A stretch of 64,000 bases of DNA from Blattamonas nauphoetae. Its lineage: Eukaryota > Preaxostyla > Oxymonadida. The stretch lies in NCBI GenBank assembly GCA_033064195.1, contig JARBJD010000265.1, positions 1-64,000 of the forward strand. The letters run 5' to 3'. The notes below the pieces were generated by a model that saw only the letters and a list, made by a program, of their open reading frames with translations, made no database searches and was not told the DNA's origin. Below, piece by piece: positions 31,990 through 40,827 of the stretch (positions are counted from its first letter, which is position 1; each line of letters opens with the position of its first letter). Made by a program: the position numbers and the translations under genes.

Positions 31990-32463
31990 CTCGTCCATCT
32001 CCATCCCACCTCTCCCAATCCTCTTCTGCACATGAATGACGCAGGAACTCTGAAGATGTCGTCGATTGAGTTTGATGGACAGAACAAGACGTTCTCGTCT
32101 CAACTGATTGCCGTTGAGGATGGACACCTTCAAATCGCCTCATCGTCGTTCTCTGCGATGCAAATGGAGTTCTCCGCGTTGATCGAGTCAGACGGAGTTG
32201 TGGAGATTGAATCTTGCTCCTTCTCTGACATCACTCGCTCGACTCTGAACGCGACCGTTGTTCACACAACAAGCGAGAAGAGATCAGTTTCAGTAAAGCA
32301 GACGAAGTTCTTGTCCTGTTTTGGAGGATCGGAAGAACGATGGGTTGAGTTGACAGACAGAAACCCTACCGCATTCGCTCAAGCGATCTTGGAGGGGACG
32401 TTCAACGTGTCTTCTCCGATTCGAGGAGTGGCAGTGAACTCGGCCTCGTCGTTCTCGTTGTGA
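31990..32463 (+). pseudogene. beta-helix surface protein, C-terminal fragment
   Basis: Plus-strand coding stretch in the style of the beta-helix proteins: alternating hydrophobic strands and Ser/Asn turns, such as LIAVEDGHLQIASSSFSAMQ, GVVEIESCSFSDITRSTLNA and SVSVKQTKFLSCFGG. It ends NSASSFSL with TGA at 32461. The upstream part overlaps the first exon of the gene on the opposite strand and loses this character before about 32030, so only the end of a larger gene is present. Directly after its stop begins the dispersed repeat at 32457-32765. Confidence 0.5.
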
Positions 32464-32765
32464 TTATCATCAAATCAAACGAAACAAAGTGCATTTGATC
32501 TCCTTCAACGATGTCGTCATTTCAATCCTTCTCACTCGAGCAATGAATGTGGATTTAAGCATGTCTCATGATTAAATGTGTTGTGTATCTCGTTGTTTTC
32601 ACAAGTCAATCCTAATTTTTGATGGTGAAGTGAAAATGACAGAATTTGGTGAAATTAGATGATGGTGATCCGACACACAATTTGTATTTTTGGTCCCAAC
32701 GTGGGCCCGACGGTCCCGACCAAGTCCCGAAAAGTCCCGGAAAAAGGCCCGAGATTGGCAATGCC
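32457..32765. repeat. dispersed repeat of about 310 bp, copy 1
   Basis: Highly similar direct copy at 61016-61325. It contains AAATCAAACGAAACAAAGTG, GTCCCAACGTGGGCCCGACGG and ends GGCCCGAGATTGGCAATGCC. An inverted piece of the end is near 30684. Confidence 0.8.
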
Positions 32766-32769
32766 GACT

Positions 32770-34020
32770 TTTCTCAATCTTCACTTTTCAAGAAATAGAC
32801 GGAGAGAAACAAACTTGAAAACCGGACCTGAAAAAGAAACAACATGGTTTGATCTTCATTTCATTCTCCTCCCATCGCGTTCAGATGCTTTTCCTACCAC
32901 CGTTTGACATAACTCGCTCTTTCAAACTGTTTATCACATTTCTCCCACACTCATACTCGTATTGCCGCCTGATTCGGCAGATGTTCCTTTTCTGCCGCTT
33001 CACAGTGTTTATTGTTTTCTTATTCTTCATTGTCTAACATATCCTCCACATATTCAGCAATTTTCAACCGTACTCTCCCAACCGACAAGATTCTGAGACA
33101 ATCTGAAGTGAAACAAACGAATGCGGACAGGTCTCAACAGTGAACGATTTGATGAAGATAAGTCAAAATTCCACGTTTTCATCGTATGTCTTCCAATTTC
33201 ATCAATTGTTGCGGACTTTCAGATGATATCTTGCCGTTATTTTTCCATGGTTTCACACTCTCAATGCATCCAAGCCGAAATTGTTCATTTTTGAACTTAT
33301 TTCAGCAATCGATCTATCAAACACCAACAGACTGTCGAACGCGATGATTAGGAGCGTCATACAGTGCGCAACGGATGAAATTTCAGCGTGGATTGGACAA
33401 GATCGGATACCTCGACACTTCCGCCAGTTGACCTTCCAGCTCATTTGTCTGCTTTAATCAGACTTTTTCCGAGATACCTCCGTCGGACAACGCCCCAACT
33501 TCAACATTAAGGCGAAAATCTTCACTCAAAAAATAAAGCGAGTGTCTATCACTCTTACATCAGAAAGAAGGCAAACCATCACGGAAATTGTGATTGCAAT
33601 GAAAAGGTACATTTGCCACTTTTGTATTTTTCATCAATTCGAAAGGACGAAGTCGTCGCGGCTTCTCAAAATCTCTTTTCCCTGTTTTCTCAGTCTATCT
33701 CTCCATTTCAGCATTGATTCCACGTTTCCTTGTTTTCTCATTCTAATTAGTGTGTGAAACTTGAATTGAGTAATTGATAGACCCACTCAAAACCCGGAAT
33801 TTCTCCATAACCCGGAATTGACATCTCATTTAGCATAATAGACATTTCTAAGGACAGTGTTTTACTCTTAAGCTTATTCATTTCGTCAGAACTGAAGAAA
33901 CCATGTTTTTTTTCACGAAATGGGCTGATCTCCATCAAGAATAGAACAGATCATTAATGGATTCCTCACACTCTTATTGTGCTTCTCTGATTCAATATCG
34001 ATGTTTTCACACGTTTCGCT
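32770..34020. other. intergenic, no gene recognised
   Basis: AT-rich DNA with short unrecognised ORFs. CCCGGAATT occurs twice at 33797-33830, and the left end of the pogo-like element may be here, but no terminal repeat could be paired. Confidence 0.35.
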
Positions 34021-34026
34021 ATCGTG

Positions 34027-34927
34027 ATGGCCTTGATTGTATCTTTCGACAACGAAACAATTAAAATGGGTCGAATTCAAATGATAGACTGTACTTCAGA
34101 TGATGGTGATTCCGCTTCGTCGTATCAAGAAGAAGCACCTATTCGGAAGAAGAAGAGAACATGTTCATCAAAGGATGGACACAGTCCAACCTCAAAATGG
34201 AGGATGAAAGAAGCGATCAAAAAGGGGCGCGAACCACACAGGTCTGGACGGCCTCCCTATCTCACCATCAACGAAGAAGACATCCTCCTACGTCACATCC
34301 AAAAGCTAGACCAGAAAAATGATTGTCCTCTCTACATGCAAGTTCGATTGAAAGTGTGATCATTCTTCCATGATTCTCCTTCAGGCACAGTTCATCAAGT
34401 CCCGAAGAACGCCAACGGTCGAATATCCCCAGTTGCCATCTGCTGGATGGGTCTATCACTTTCTGTCAAGGCACATCGAACTAAAAACAATTCGCCCTGT
34501 AGTGGTTGATCAGGCGAGATTCAATGCCTCTACCGTCGAAAATGTTGTCCCATTTTTACGAAAACTTTATCAACTAACGGCTACCCATCACTACCACAAA
34601 GATCTAATAATCCAAGCTGACGAAACTTCTCTTCAGAACAGATCCTTCCGACCTGGGAAGGTAATCGGTCAAACAACCCGTCAACGCTGCAACACAGTCC
34701 GTACGAAACCAATGACGAAAATGACATCACTATTTGTGGTTGGTGCGTCAGGAAAACGCTATCGATCGCACCTCATCTTCCACAATGACTACCCACTTCC
34801 CATCCTCAAGGATCACAAAGAAGAATGGCTAACCATGCGTACGTCACCGAAGGGATGGATGACGTCAACAATATTTGAGGACATTGTCAAAAATTCCATC
34901 ATGAAAGAAATTGAAGATTGCCGCAAG
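34027..34927 (+). CDS. pogo/Tigger-like DDE transposase, N-terminal part
   Basis: First part of a plain DNA-transposon gene (DDE_1, Tc1/mariner-pogo group). It has an acidic, basic-patched leader, a helix-turn-helix region (GRPPYLTINEEDILLRHIQK), then HFLSRHIELKTIRPVVVDQA and the first catalytic block LIIQADETSL with its Asp. A 43-nt intron (34342-34384) joins DCPLYMQ to AQFIKSRRTPTV. The gene is interrupted at 34927 by Polinton B and resumes, in the same frame, at 55721. Apart from that insertion it seems open throughout, so the transposon was probably intact when hit. Confidence 0.8.
34342..34384 (+). other. 43-nt intron in the pogo-like transposase
   Basis: Begins GTTCGATTG and ends TCTCCTTCAG, and contains in-frame stops. 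Removal joins two long frames exactly within a conserved part of the transposase. Confidence 0.7.
34922..34927 (+). repeat. target-site duplication CGCAAG, left
   Basis: CGCAAG directly precedes the first base of Polinton B and is repeated at 55715-55720. Six bases is the standard duplication for Polintons. Confidence 0.95.
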
Positions 34928-35228
34928 AGTAGTGATATAGACGAATTGGGAACCCGATTGCCATAGTCGATACTCCTAGGAGAATTGGAACGAGAAATCA
35001 ATTTGAATCTCAGAGCCAATTGATTTTTTTAATATGACTCATTCTAATTTCCATCTCACTTACTACTGAAAATATTGACATTTCAGAGTAGTCAATATTT
35101 AGCCGTAAATTCAAAAATAAAGGCGAAAAACGGACCTCTTGAAAAGTTTCTTTTTTGAAGCTTTTTTTGAGTACTTTCAGAAAACAACGTCGATTTCTTT
35201 TTTTATTCAATTTTTTAATTTGTATAAA

Positions 35229-35822
35229 ATGAGCAGCGTCTTGACCCCAACACAACTCCTAGAAATTCTCGAGAAAGATAATTTGATCATGAAATCACCT
35301 CCGACTCTCAATCGACAAGGAACAACATATCTCACTGGAAGCACTTTCGAATACTATCTCGAAGAGAAACCTGATGAAACTTATCAAGTGTACGTCAATA
35401 GTTTCGTCAAAGGATACAGACCACATCTGAATCGTCAGAAATATCTTCGACCAGCAAATCGGTGCACAAAAGAGAAGCTTATTGAATCAATGAAAAATGA
35501 GAATTGTGAACTCAATTCTGAATACACTCATTCAAGTACTCCAGTAACATATCGACATGAAGGAATTGAATGGATAGTGATCCCATCAAAATGGATGAAA
35601 GGATTCAGAACTCATCAGAACAAACGAAAACGATACACACAATCGTTCGTTGAAAATGAATTGAAAAAAGAGAATTGTGAACTCATTGGAACATACACAA
35701 AGGTACTTGAGCCATTCAAATATCGCGATTTACGAACAAAGAATGAGTTTTACGTTCGCTTAGACAATTGGTTGTATTTTGGAGACCGTCCTCACTTAAG
35801 AAAGTACCACGATAGGTCATGA
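35229..35822 (+). CDS. treble-clef-like repeat protein (left terminal repeat, Polinton B)
   Basis: A 197-aa protein made of about three repeats of roughly 60 residues, for example ENCELNSEYTHSSTPVTYRH followed by EGIEWIVIPSKWMKGFRTH, and KENCELIGTYTKVLEPFKYR. The pattern (NCEL..EY....V.......W....P) resembles degenerate treble-clef repeats found beside HNH and NUMOD modules in viral genomes, usually DNA-binding. That assignment is inference. The ATG at 35229 is chosen over one 30 codons upstream because it follows the leader ATTTTTTAATTTGTATAAA. An identical copy lies in the right repeat, and the 129-aa gene at 52721-53110 is a related two-repeat version. Confidence 0.6.
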   Translation: MSSVLTPTQLLEILEKDNLIMKSPPTLNRQGTTYLTGSTFEYYLEEKPDETYQVYVNSFVKGYRPHLNRQKYLRPANRCTKEKLIESMKNENCELNSEYTHSSTPVTYRHEGIEWIVIPSKWMKGFRTHQNKRKRYTQSFVENELKKENCELIGTYTKVLEPFKYRDLRTKNEFYVRLDNWLYFGDRPHLRKYHDRS

Positions 35823-37529
35823 AAACACTGAAAATCTATTTTTGACCACAAATCAAGTGAAACCAATGTGAGAACCATTTCGAAAAATTCTGAAAAAAAT
35901 TCTAAAATCTCGGGGACACTGTCGGTCATCGATCAAGACAATCCCGATGAAAATCGGTTGAGAATTCGTCGAACTGTGTACCGAACTTAGGTCGAAAAAG
36001 TGACGAAAAAGTCGATGTTCGGATTTCGCCACTATGAACACCTTTATGTCTCAAATTGTGCTCAAACACGTTCTAAAATTACAAAATTGATTTTGATAGG
36101 TGAAATTTTAGGAAAAAAGCACTTTTGAAAAAAAAGTTTGATCCGACCCCACAACATATTTTGAAAATGACAAAATTTTTAAGGAGGAGAAAGTGACGTC
36201 TCGCTCTTCTCCTACACGTCACTTTTCGCCCTCTGATGGTCTCCGTAGGTGTCAAAACGATAGTGGACAGGTATTCACGTCATTCGGTTCTGACGATCCT
36301 CGACATACGATCGTTTTCACAATTTTTCACCAATTTTCATTTTAAACGATTTTCCTTCAAACCACTTCACAATCGTCATTAAACAACCCTTTTTTGAGAA
36401 TTCTGGTTGTACATCACCTATAGTTCACTTTTTATGGACGGTTCTTTGATCACACCTCTGACGACACACTTGCACCAACATTTTGACACTATGGATTTTT
36501 TGATCCGATTTTCACTGTAAATCCTTCTTTCTCACGGTCTGAGTAAGGTGTGCTCGAATTTTGAGGAGATTTTGTCGGATAGTTCTCCCATAAAGTCACT
36601 TTTTCATGTTTTCACTTCTCAACTTTTGACCGTTTTTGTCACTTCAAAACCGACTGTAGTCCCTTTCATTTCATCACTTTTGCTCCCCATTTCACATCTG
36701 ATCTCTTCACCATTCCTCTTCATTTTGCTCATATCACTTCCATTTTGTGGGCCGTTCTCACTTCACTAGCACATCATTTTAGTCAACTTTTCATCAACTT
36801 TTTTCACAAAAACAGAGTAAAAGAAAGCGAACCAACCAACAATGAAGTGGGCAAGTATGAAAATGAGAGGGAAATTGACGATCGTGAAAATGACGTGAAA
36901 TGTGGCACCAATCGTGAAAATTAGGTCTGTGTTCCGGTTTTTTTCTCTTAAAAACAACAAAAATGATTCAAAAATGTTCGTGATATGATGAAGATTACGG
37001 AAAAATTCCGAGATATGAAGTGAGCCGTTGAAAGTGAGATCTCGGTAAAACTTCGGAATCTTCACTTAACGGAAATTAGTGCAATTCAATTGAGAACAAG
37101 ATTAAGAGAACTGAGTATGAATGAAGTGGTAAAAAACAGTAAACAACGAGAAAACGAAGACGGAAGTGAGACCAAAAATGAATCAATAACAAGTGAAAAT
37201 GAAGTGACAATTCGGCTGAAACTAGTGAAAACAGAGCTGAAATAAGGAGAAAATGATGTTGATATGATGAAGAATACATACTTGTGCAGAGATCTGAGAC
37301 CGTCTGTGAAACTCCGCATAACTCTGCAAAAGTCCGGAATCTTCAAAAAAAGAAGCATACCATGATGATGCTGGACATCACAGGAATCAAAAACACGACG
37401 AATTAGAACGTAAAACGCACTCTTGAGAATTGAGTGATCGAACCCATTGATCCTCGTTTCTAGTGAAAAATCCAAAACTGAGAAAACAACGAATGAAAAT
37501 TTATTTTTGAATTTTTTAATTTGTATTAA
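35823..37529. other. non-coding part of the left terminal repeat, TTTTCAC-rich
   Basis: About 1.7 kb without a convincing gene. From about 36300 to 37250 the motif TTTTCAC or its complement recurs many times, often as CATTTTCACTT. Two hydrophobic ORFs on the minus strand (36766-37065 and 37086-37475) resemble each other around KIPKFYRD / KIPDFCRV and may be a duplicated tract rather than genes. The same DNA lies at about 53110-54820 in the right repeat. Confidence 0.5.
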
Positions 37530-37689
37530 ATGAATCCAACTGAGATGTACAGCGAAAGACGTCGAGTATGTTCAGAACAAGCATTAATTGAATCAATGAG
37601 AGAAGAGAACTGTTCGCTAGTCTCTGAGTATGTTAGAAATAATGTGCCGGTGACGTATGTTCATGAGGGAATCAAAAATTTTAATTTCA

Positions 37690-38628
37690 ATGAAAAAGCA
37701 AACAGAAATGAATCGACAAAAAGACAATTCACAAATGATTGAGAAAATGATTGATCATAATCTTTCGACGATCACTGAGAATGCAGCAGTCATTCACTCA
37801 CTACAGACGGAATTAGAAACGAATCAGGAAGAAGTCGACGCACTAAAGAAGACAACTGAAGCACAGCAGACAGCGATATCCTCAATCCAAAACGTCGTTT
37901 CAACAAATGGATCAATCACTTGTTCAGCTGGTATTGCGACACCAGAAATCGGAGGATTGATCAACGTGAATGGAGCGAAGTGGAATATCTCAGAGGGATC
38001 ACTTCCAAAGTATCCTGGAACATATCCGGCTTCAACATTTAAGTCTGGTATTTCAATTTCACAATCGATTGCAGAAACTTCTGGAATTCAGTTCAATGGT
38101 GATGGCATTATCATGTGGTCTCCGTGTGACACACCAGCATTGTATTACTACGATGAGGACACTGGTTCAGGAGTATTTTCAATATCACCAACAGGAAGTT
38201 TTTCTCAGTTGTCAGACAGAAGAGTTAAAAGGAATATTGAACCATATCCCAATGTTCTTGAACAATTGAATAAAGTGGAAATTGTACAGTATCAGTTCAA
38301 CACATTTGACTCGAAGATCAACAAAGTGACAAAGCAAATTGAAAATGAGACAGATGAAGAACACTTGAGGAACTGCAAAGAGAAATGTGAATGCTTGAAG
38401 AAGGAAAGAGAGAAGAAACACATTGGTGTAATTGCTCAACAGATCCAAGAAATCTTTCCTGAAGTCGTGAATGATTCCAATCCAGATTGTCTTCAAGTTG
38501 ATTATGCAGAACTCTCTTGCTTCTGCGTGAAAGCTATTCAGGAATTATGTTCAATCGTCGGGCAACAACAGACACTCATCAATGAACTAATCCAAAAATA
38601 TAATTCACTGACTAATACCATGACGTAG
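37690..38628 (+). CDS. fibre-like protein with peptidase S74 intramolecular chaperone domain (Polinton B)
   Basis: A 312-aa protein. An N-terminal coiled coil (HSLQTELETNQEEVDALKKT) is followed by a beta-rich shaft/knob region (SAGIATPEIGGLINVNGAKW). The C-terminal third is a clear S74/endosialidase chaperone domain: QLSDRRVKRNIEP, then HIGVIAQQIQEIFPEVV, then LQVDYAELSC and KAIQEL. In phage tail spikes this domain guides trimer folding and then cleaves itself off before the SDRR-type serine. The gene starts just inside the left terminal repeat, after a T-rich leader (AAAATTTTAATTTCA). The likely role is a trimeric capsid fibre or spike for attachment (inference). Confidence 0.8.
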   Translation: MKKQTEMNRQKDNSQMIEKMIDHNLSTITENAAVIHSLQTELETNQEEVDALKKTTEAQQTAISSIQNVVSTNGSITCSAGIATPEIGGLINVNGAKWNISEGSLPKYPGTYPASTFKSGISISQSIAETSGIQFNGDGIIMWSPCDTPALYYYDEDTGSGVFSISPTGSFSQLSDRRVKRNIEPYPNVLEQLNKVEIVQYQFNTFDSKINKVTKQIENETDEEHLRNCKEKCECLKKEREKKHIGVIAQQIQEIFPEVVNDSNPDCLQVDYAELSCFCVKAIQELCSIVGQQQTLINELIQKYNSLTNTMT

Positions 38629-38649
38629 TCATACTAGAAATGCGAAGCA

Positions 38650-39060
38650 TTAATACTCCAACATGAGATCAACAAGGAATTCATAATACTCCTTGATTAT
38701 TTTTCCATTGATTGTCTCTTGTGTTTCCATCTCAATTGATTCACCAGAACTGTCTTTGAACCAGATCTTCACAATTGATTGTCGAGTAGTTAGTTCCCAC
38801 TTCTTTCGCTTCGCAATCTGTTCGTTACAGAAAGCAACAAACGAGTCGTTGAATGCATCTGTCTGGATCCAATCACCGTGGATTGTAATGTGCTGAGGAA
38901 TATCCTTTGAGATGACAGTTGAGTTACCATTAATTTCTTCTTTCACATGAATGAGTTTGCAGTCGAGATAGTGAACATATTTTTGATTTCTGGAATTGGC
39001 AAAATCATGAGGGAATTTAGCAGTGTGAGAATTCTGAATTGAGAAGTAACGCTTCACCAT
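38650..39060 (-). CDS. conserved-position protein of 136 aa (Polinton B)
   Basis: A 136-aa protein starting MVKRYFSIQNSHTAKFPHDF and ending in an acidic-aromatic helix (IIKEYYEFLVDLMLEY). It lies between the fibre gene and the first capsid-like gene and has the same T-rich leader (complement at about 39071-39081). The middle has alternating strands (TRQSIVKIWFKDSSGESIEM). Its size and position would suit a single-jelly-roll minor capsid (penton-like) protein, but the sequence alone does not show this. No homologue is visible in the sequenced part of Polinton A. Confidence 0.55.
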   Translation of the reverse strand: MVKRYFSIQNSHTAKFPHDFANSRNQKYVHYLDCKLIHVKEEINGNSTVISKDIPQHITIHGDWIQTDAFNDSFVAFCNEQIAKRKKWELTTRQSIVKIWFKDSSGESIEMETQETINGKIIKEYYEFLVDLMLEY

Positions 39061-39098
39061 TTATGATTTCTACAAAAATAAAATATCATATTTGATTC

Positions 39099-40781
39099 TT
39101 AATAACCTCTCTTCACTTCTTCATATGCTTCTTGGAGTCGACGATCAATGACATATCGCACTCGTGGTTGTCCATTCTCAATCCAGAACAACCAGTATGT
39201 AGCCTGATGCAATGCCAGTATTGGTGGAGGAGGTCCATCTTTAGTAGACGTGAAATATGGATCAAGTTCACCTTGATTGATTGGTGTTCCTCTGTAGACG
39301 ATATTCACTGATTCTGCTGTTGAGATACCTTCTTCACCACCAGCAATTTCACTTCGATCAGTTGGAACCATAAATGTGAAACAAGTTGCATCTGTGACTG
39401 GTCTTGTTCTCTTGTAGTCAGCTCCTCTGTCGTGACATACTCGAGTGGAACAAATTGAATTCTCAAACTCTTCAGTAGCTGAACAACCGATAAAATCACC
39501 GTTCACCATCATCATTTGATAGAACTCTGGTGATATAGTTGACATTGGGAAATTAGGAAAGTTGGATCCAAGCATTTCGAATTGACCAACATATTGAGGA
39601 TTTCTGAAGACTGTACATTCATTTGGTCTTTCAGGGAATAAGCACATGAGATTCATGAGATTGTTGAGTTTGATACTGATGTTTGATCTCACTCCCATTG
39701 CATTTGCTTTTGATTGAAATGACTGTGTGTCAATTCTTTCAGCTTTCAGAACATATAAAGTCTTTGTGTAAGTGTTTATGAGAGATTGTTTAGTTGCATC
39801 AGTTATCTGATATCCATTGCAAACTGATGTGACTATATCCACTGATGAAGCAAGAACAGTGGAAGTGTCTGGCGATGTAGCGATAGATTTGACAGTACCT
39901 GATGATGCCGGTTGAAAATATTGAATTCGTTGAACTGGATTCCCGATTTGTGTAAACTCTTGAGTCAATGTCGAGAAGTCTCCATCGTACATTAATTCTG
40001 TTTGGGATTGAGTTGACAGAGTTGATATCGAAATACTTGGATTTTGATCGATACTGTTTTCAAGTGTTTTCCTTACGATTGTAGAAACTCGAATTGGACA
40101 ATACACAAGTGAATCTGTTGTCAAATGAAACCTCAATCGGAGATTACCAAAGATGGAATTTGGATACTGATCAAAAGTACTTAATGGCAGGAGATTCACA
40201 AATGGAATGACCAGTGTGATCGTAAATGTGATGTTTGAAGAGGCAGCATTGACTGGACAATGATAGTATCCACACACGCTTGGATCCATTCTCTGAACAT
40301 TTTCCCAAAGGCTGTAGCAATGCTTCATGTTGTTTTTCTCTTCATGAGATTTGAAAGTATGATAAAGAAATGATTCGTGGATGTGATTATTCTGAAGTGT
40401 ATTGTCAATGATGTTTCCTTGACTGTCGACGAGTCTCATGTCTCGAATTGCATCTGATGATGATTTGTAACCGTAGAACATTCCATACATTCCAAAATAT
40501 TGCCCAGATGCACTGGTTGGTTTCGAATATGGAAAGGTAACCGTGAGATCGATACGCAGATGACTCTTCGCAAACTCAGTCACATCATGACCATCATAGC
40601 ACAGTGGGACTTCAATCTCATCTCCAATTCTGCATGGCATGGGAGGATTTGTTGGATGTACTTCCTGAATAGAATACACATGAGGTTCTGAATCCCATTG
40701 TTTTGGCATATACGATTGCACTTCGATTTGCTCAATTAATGTCGATGTTGGTTTGGATTGATTTGATCTGATACTTCTCAT
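39099..40781 (-). CDS. major-capsid-like protein, paralogue 1 (Polinton B)
   Basis: A 560-aa protein. It shares with the next gene a core of the form ESFLYHTF...MKHCYSLWENV...GYYHCPV..., followed by YPNSIFGNLRLRFHLTTDSL and VYCPI. The neighbour has ESHIYNMI...RKHCHTPWQNA and YPRCLFGDLKLSVHMNEDAF. The C-terminal end is rich in aromatic beta strands (YWLFWIENGQPRVRYV). Size, order and position before the small virion genes fit the double-jelly-roll major capsid protein of Polintons. The fold is inferred, not seen. It is open throughout. Confidence 0.7.
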   Translation of the reverse strand: MRSIRSNQSKPTSTLIEQIEVQSYMPKQWDSEPHVYSIQEVHPTNPPMPCRIGDEIEVPLCYDGHDVTEFAKSHLRIDLTVTFPYSKPTSASGQYFGMYGMFYGYKSSSDAIRDMRLVDSQGNIIDNTLQNNHIHESFLYHTFKSHEEKNNMKHCYSLWENVQRMDPSVCGYYHCPVNAASSNITFTITLVIPFVNLLPLSTFDQYPNSIFGNLRLRFHLTTDSLVYCPIRVSTIVRKTLENSIDQNPSISISTLSTQSQTELMYDGDFSTLTQEFTQIGNPVQRIQYFQPASSGTVKSIATSPDTSTVLASSVDIVTSVCNGYQITDATKQSLINTYTKTLYVLKAERIDTQSFQSKANAMGVRSNISIKLNNLMNLMCLFPERPNECTVFRNPQYVGQFEMLGSNFPNFPMSTISPEFYQMMMVNGDFIGCSATEEFENSICSTRVCHDRGADYKRTRPVTDATCFTFMVPTDRSEIAGGEEGISTAESVNIVYRGTPINQGELDPYFTSTKDGPPPPILALHQATYWLFWIENGQPRVRYVIDRRLQEAYEEVKRGY

Positions 40782-40785
40782 TTAT

Positions 40786-40801
40786 AGAAAAATAAAAAAT
40801 A
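40786..40801 (-). promoter_or_regulatory. T-rich leader/initiator motif upstream of a capsid gene
   Basis: On the coding strand TATTTTTTATTTTTCTATAA ends directly before the ATG. Nearly the same sequence precedes most genes of both Polintons at the same distance. Confidence 0.6.
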
Positions 40802-40827
40802 CAATATCATTATTTTCTTTTGCTGTT

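Larger units (their letters stand above)
34928..37670 (+). repeat. left terminal inverted repeat of Polinton B
   Basis: Matches 52970-55714 in inverted orientation with only a few substitutions and single-base indels. The match ends inside the first codons of the 129-aa gene family, so the left repeat carries just the beginning of that gene (37530-37670). Confidence 0.95.
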
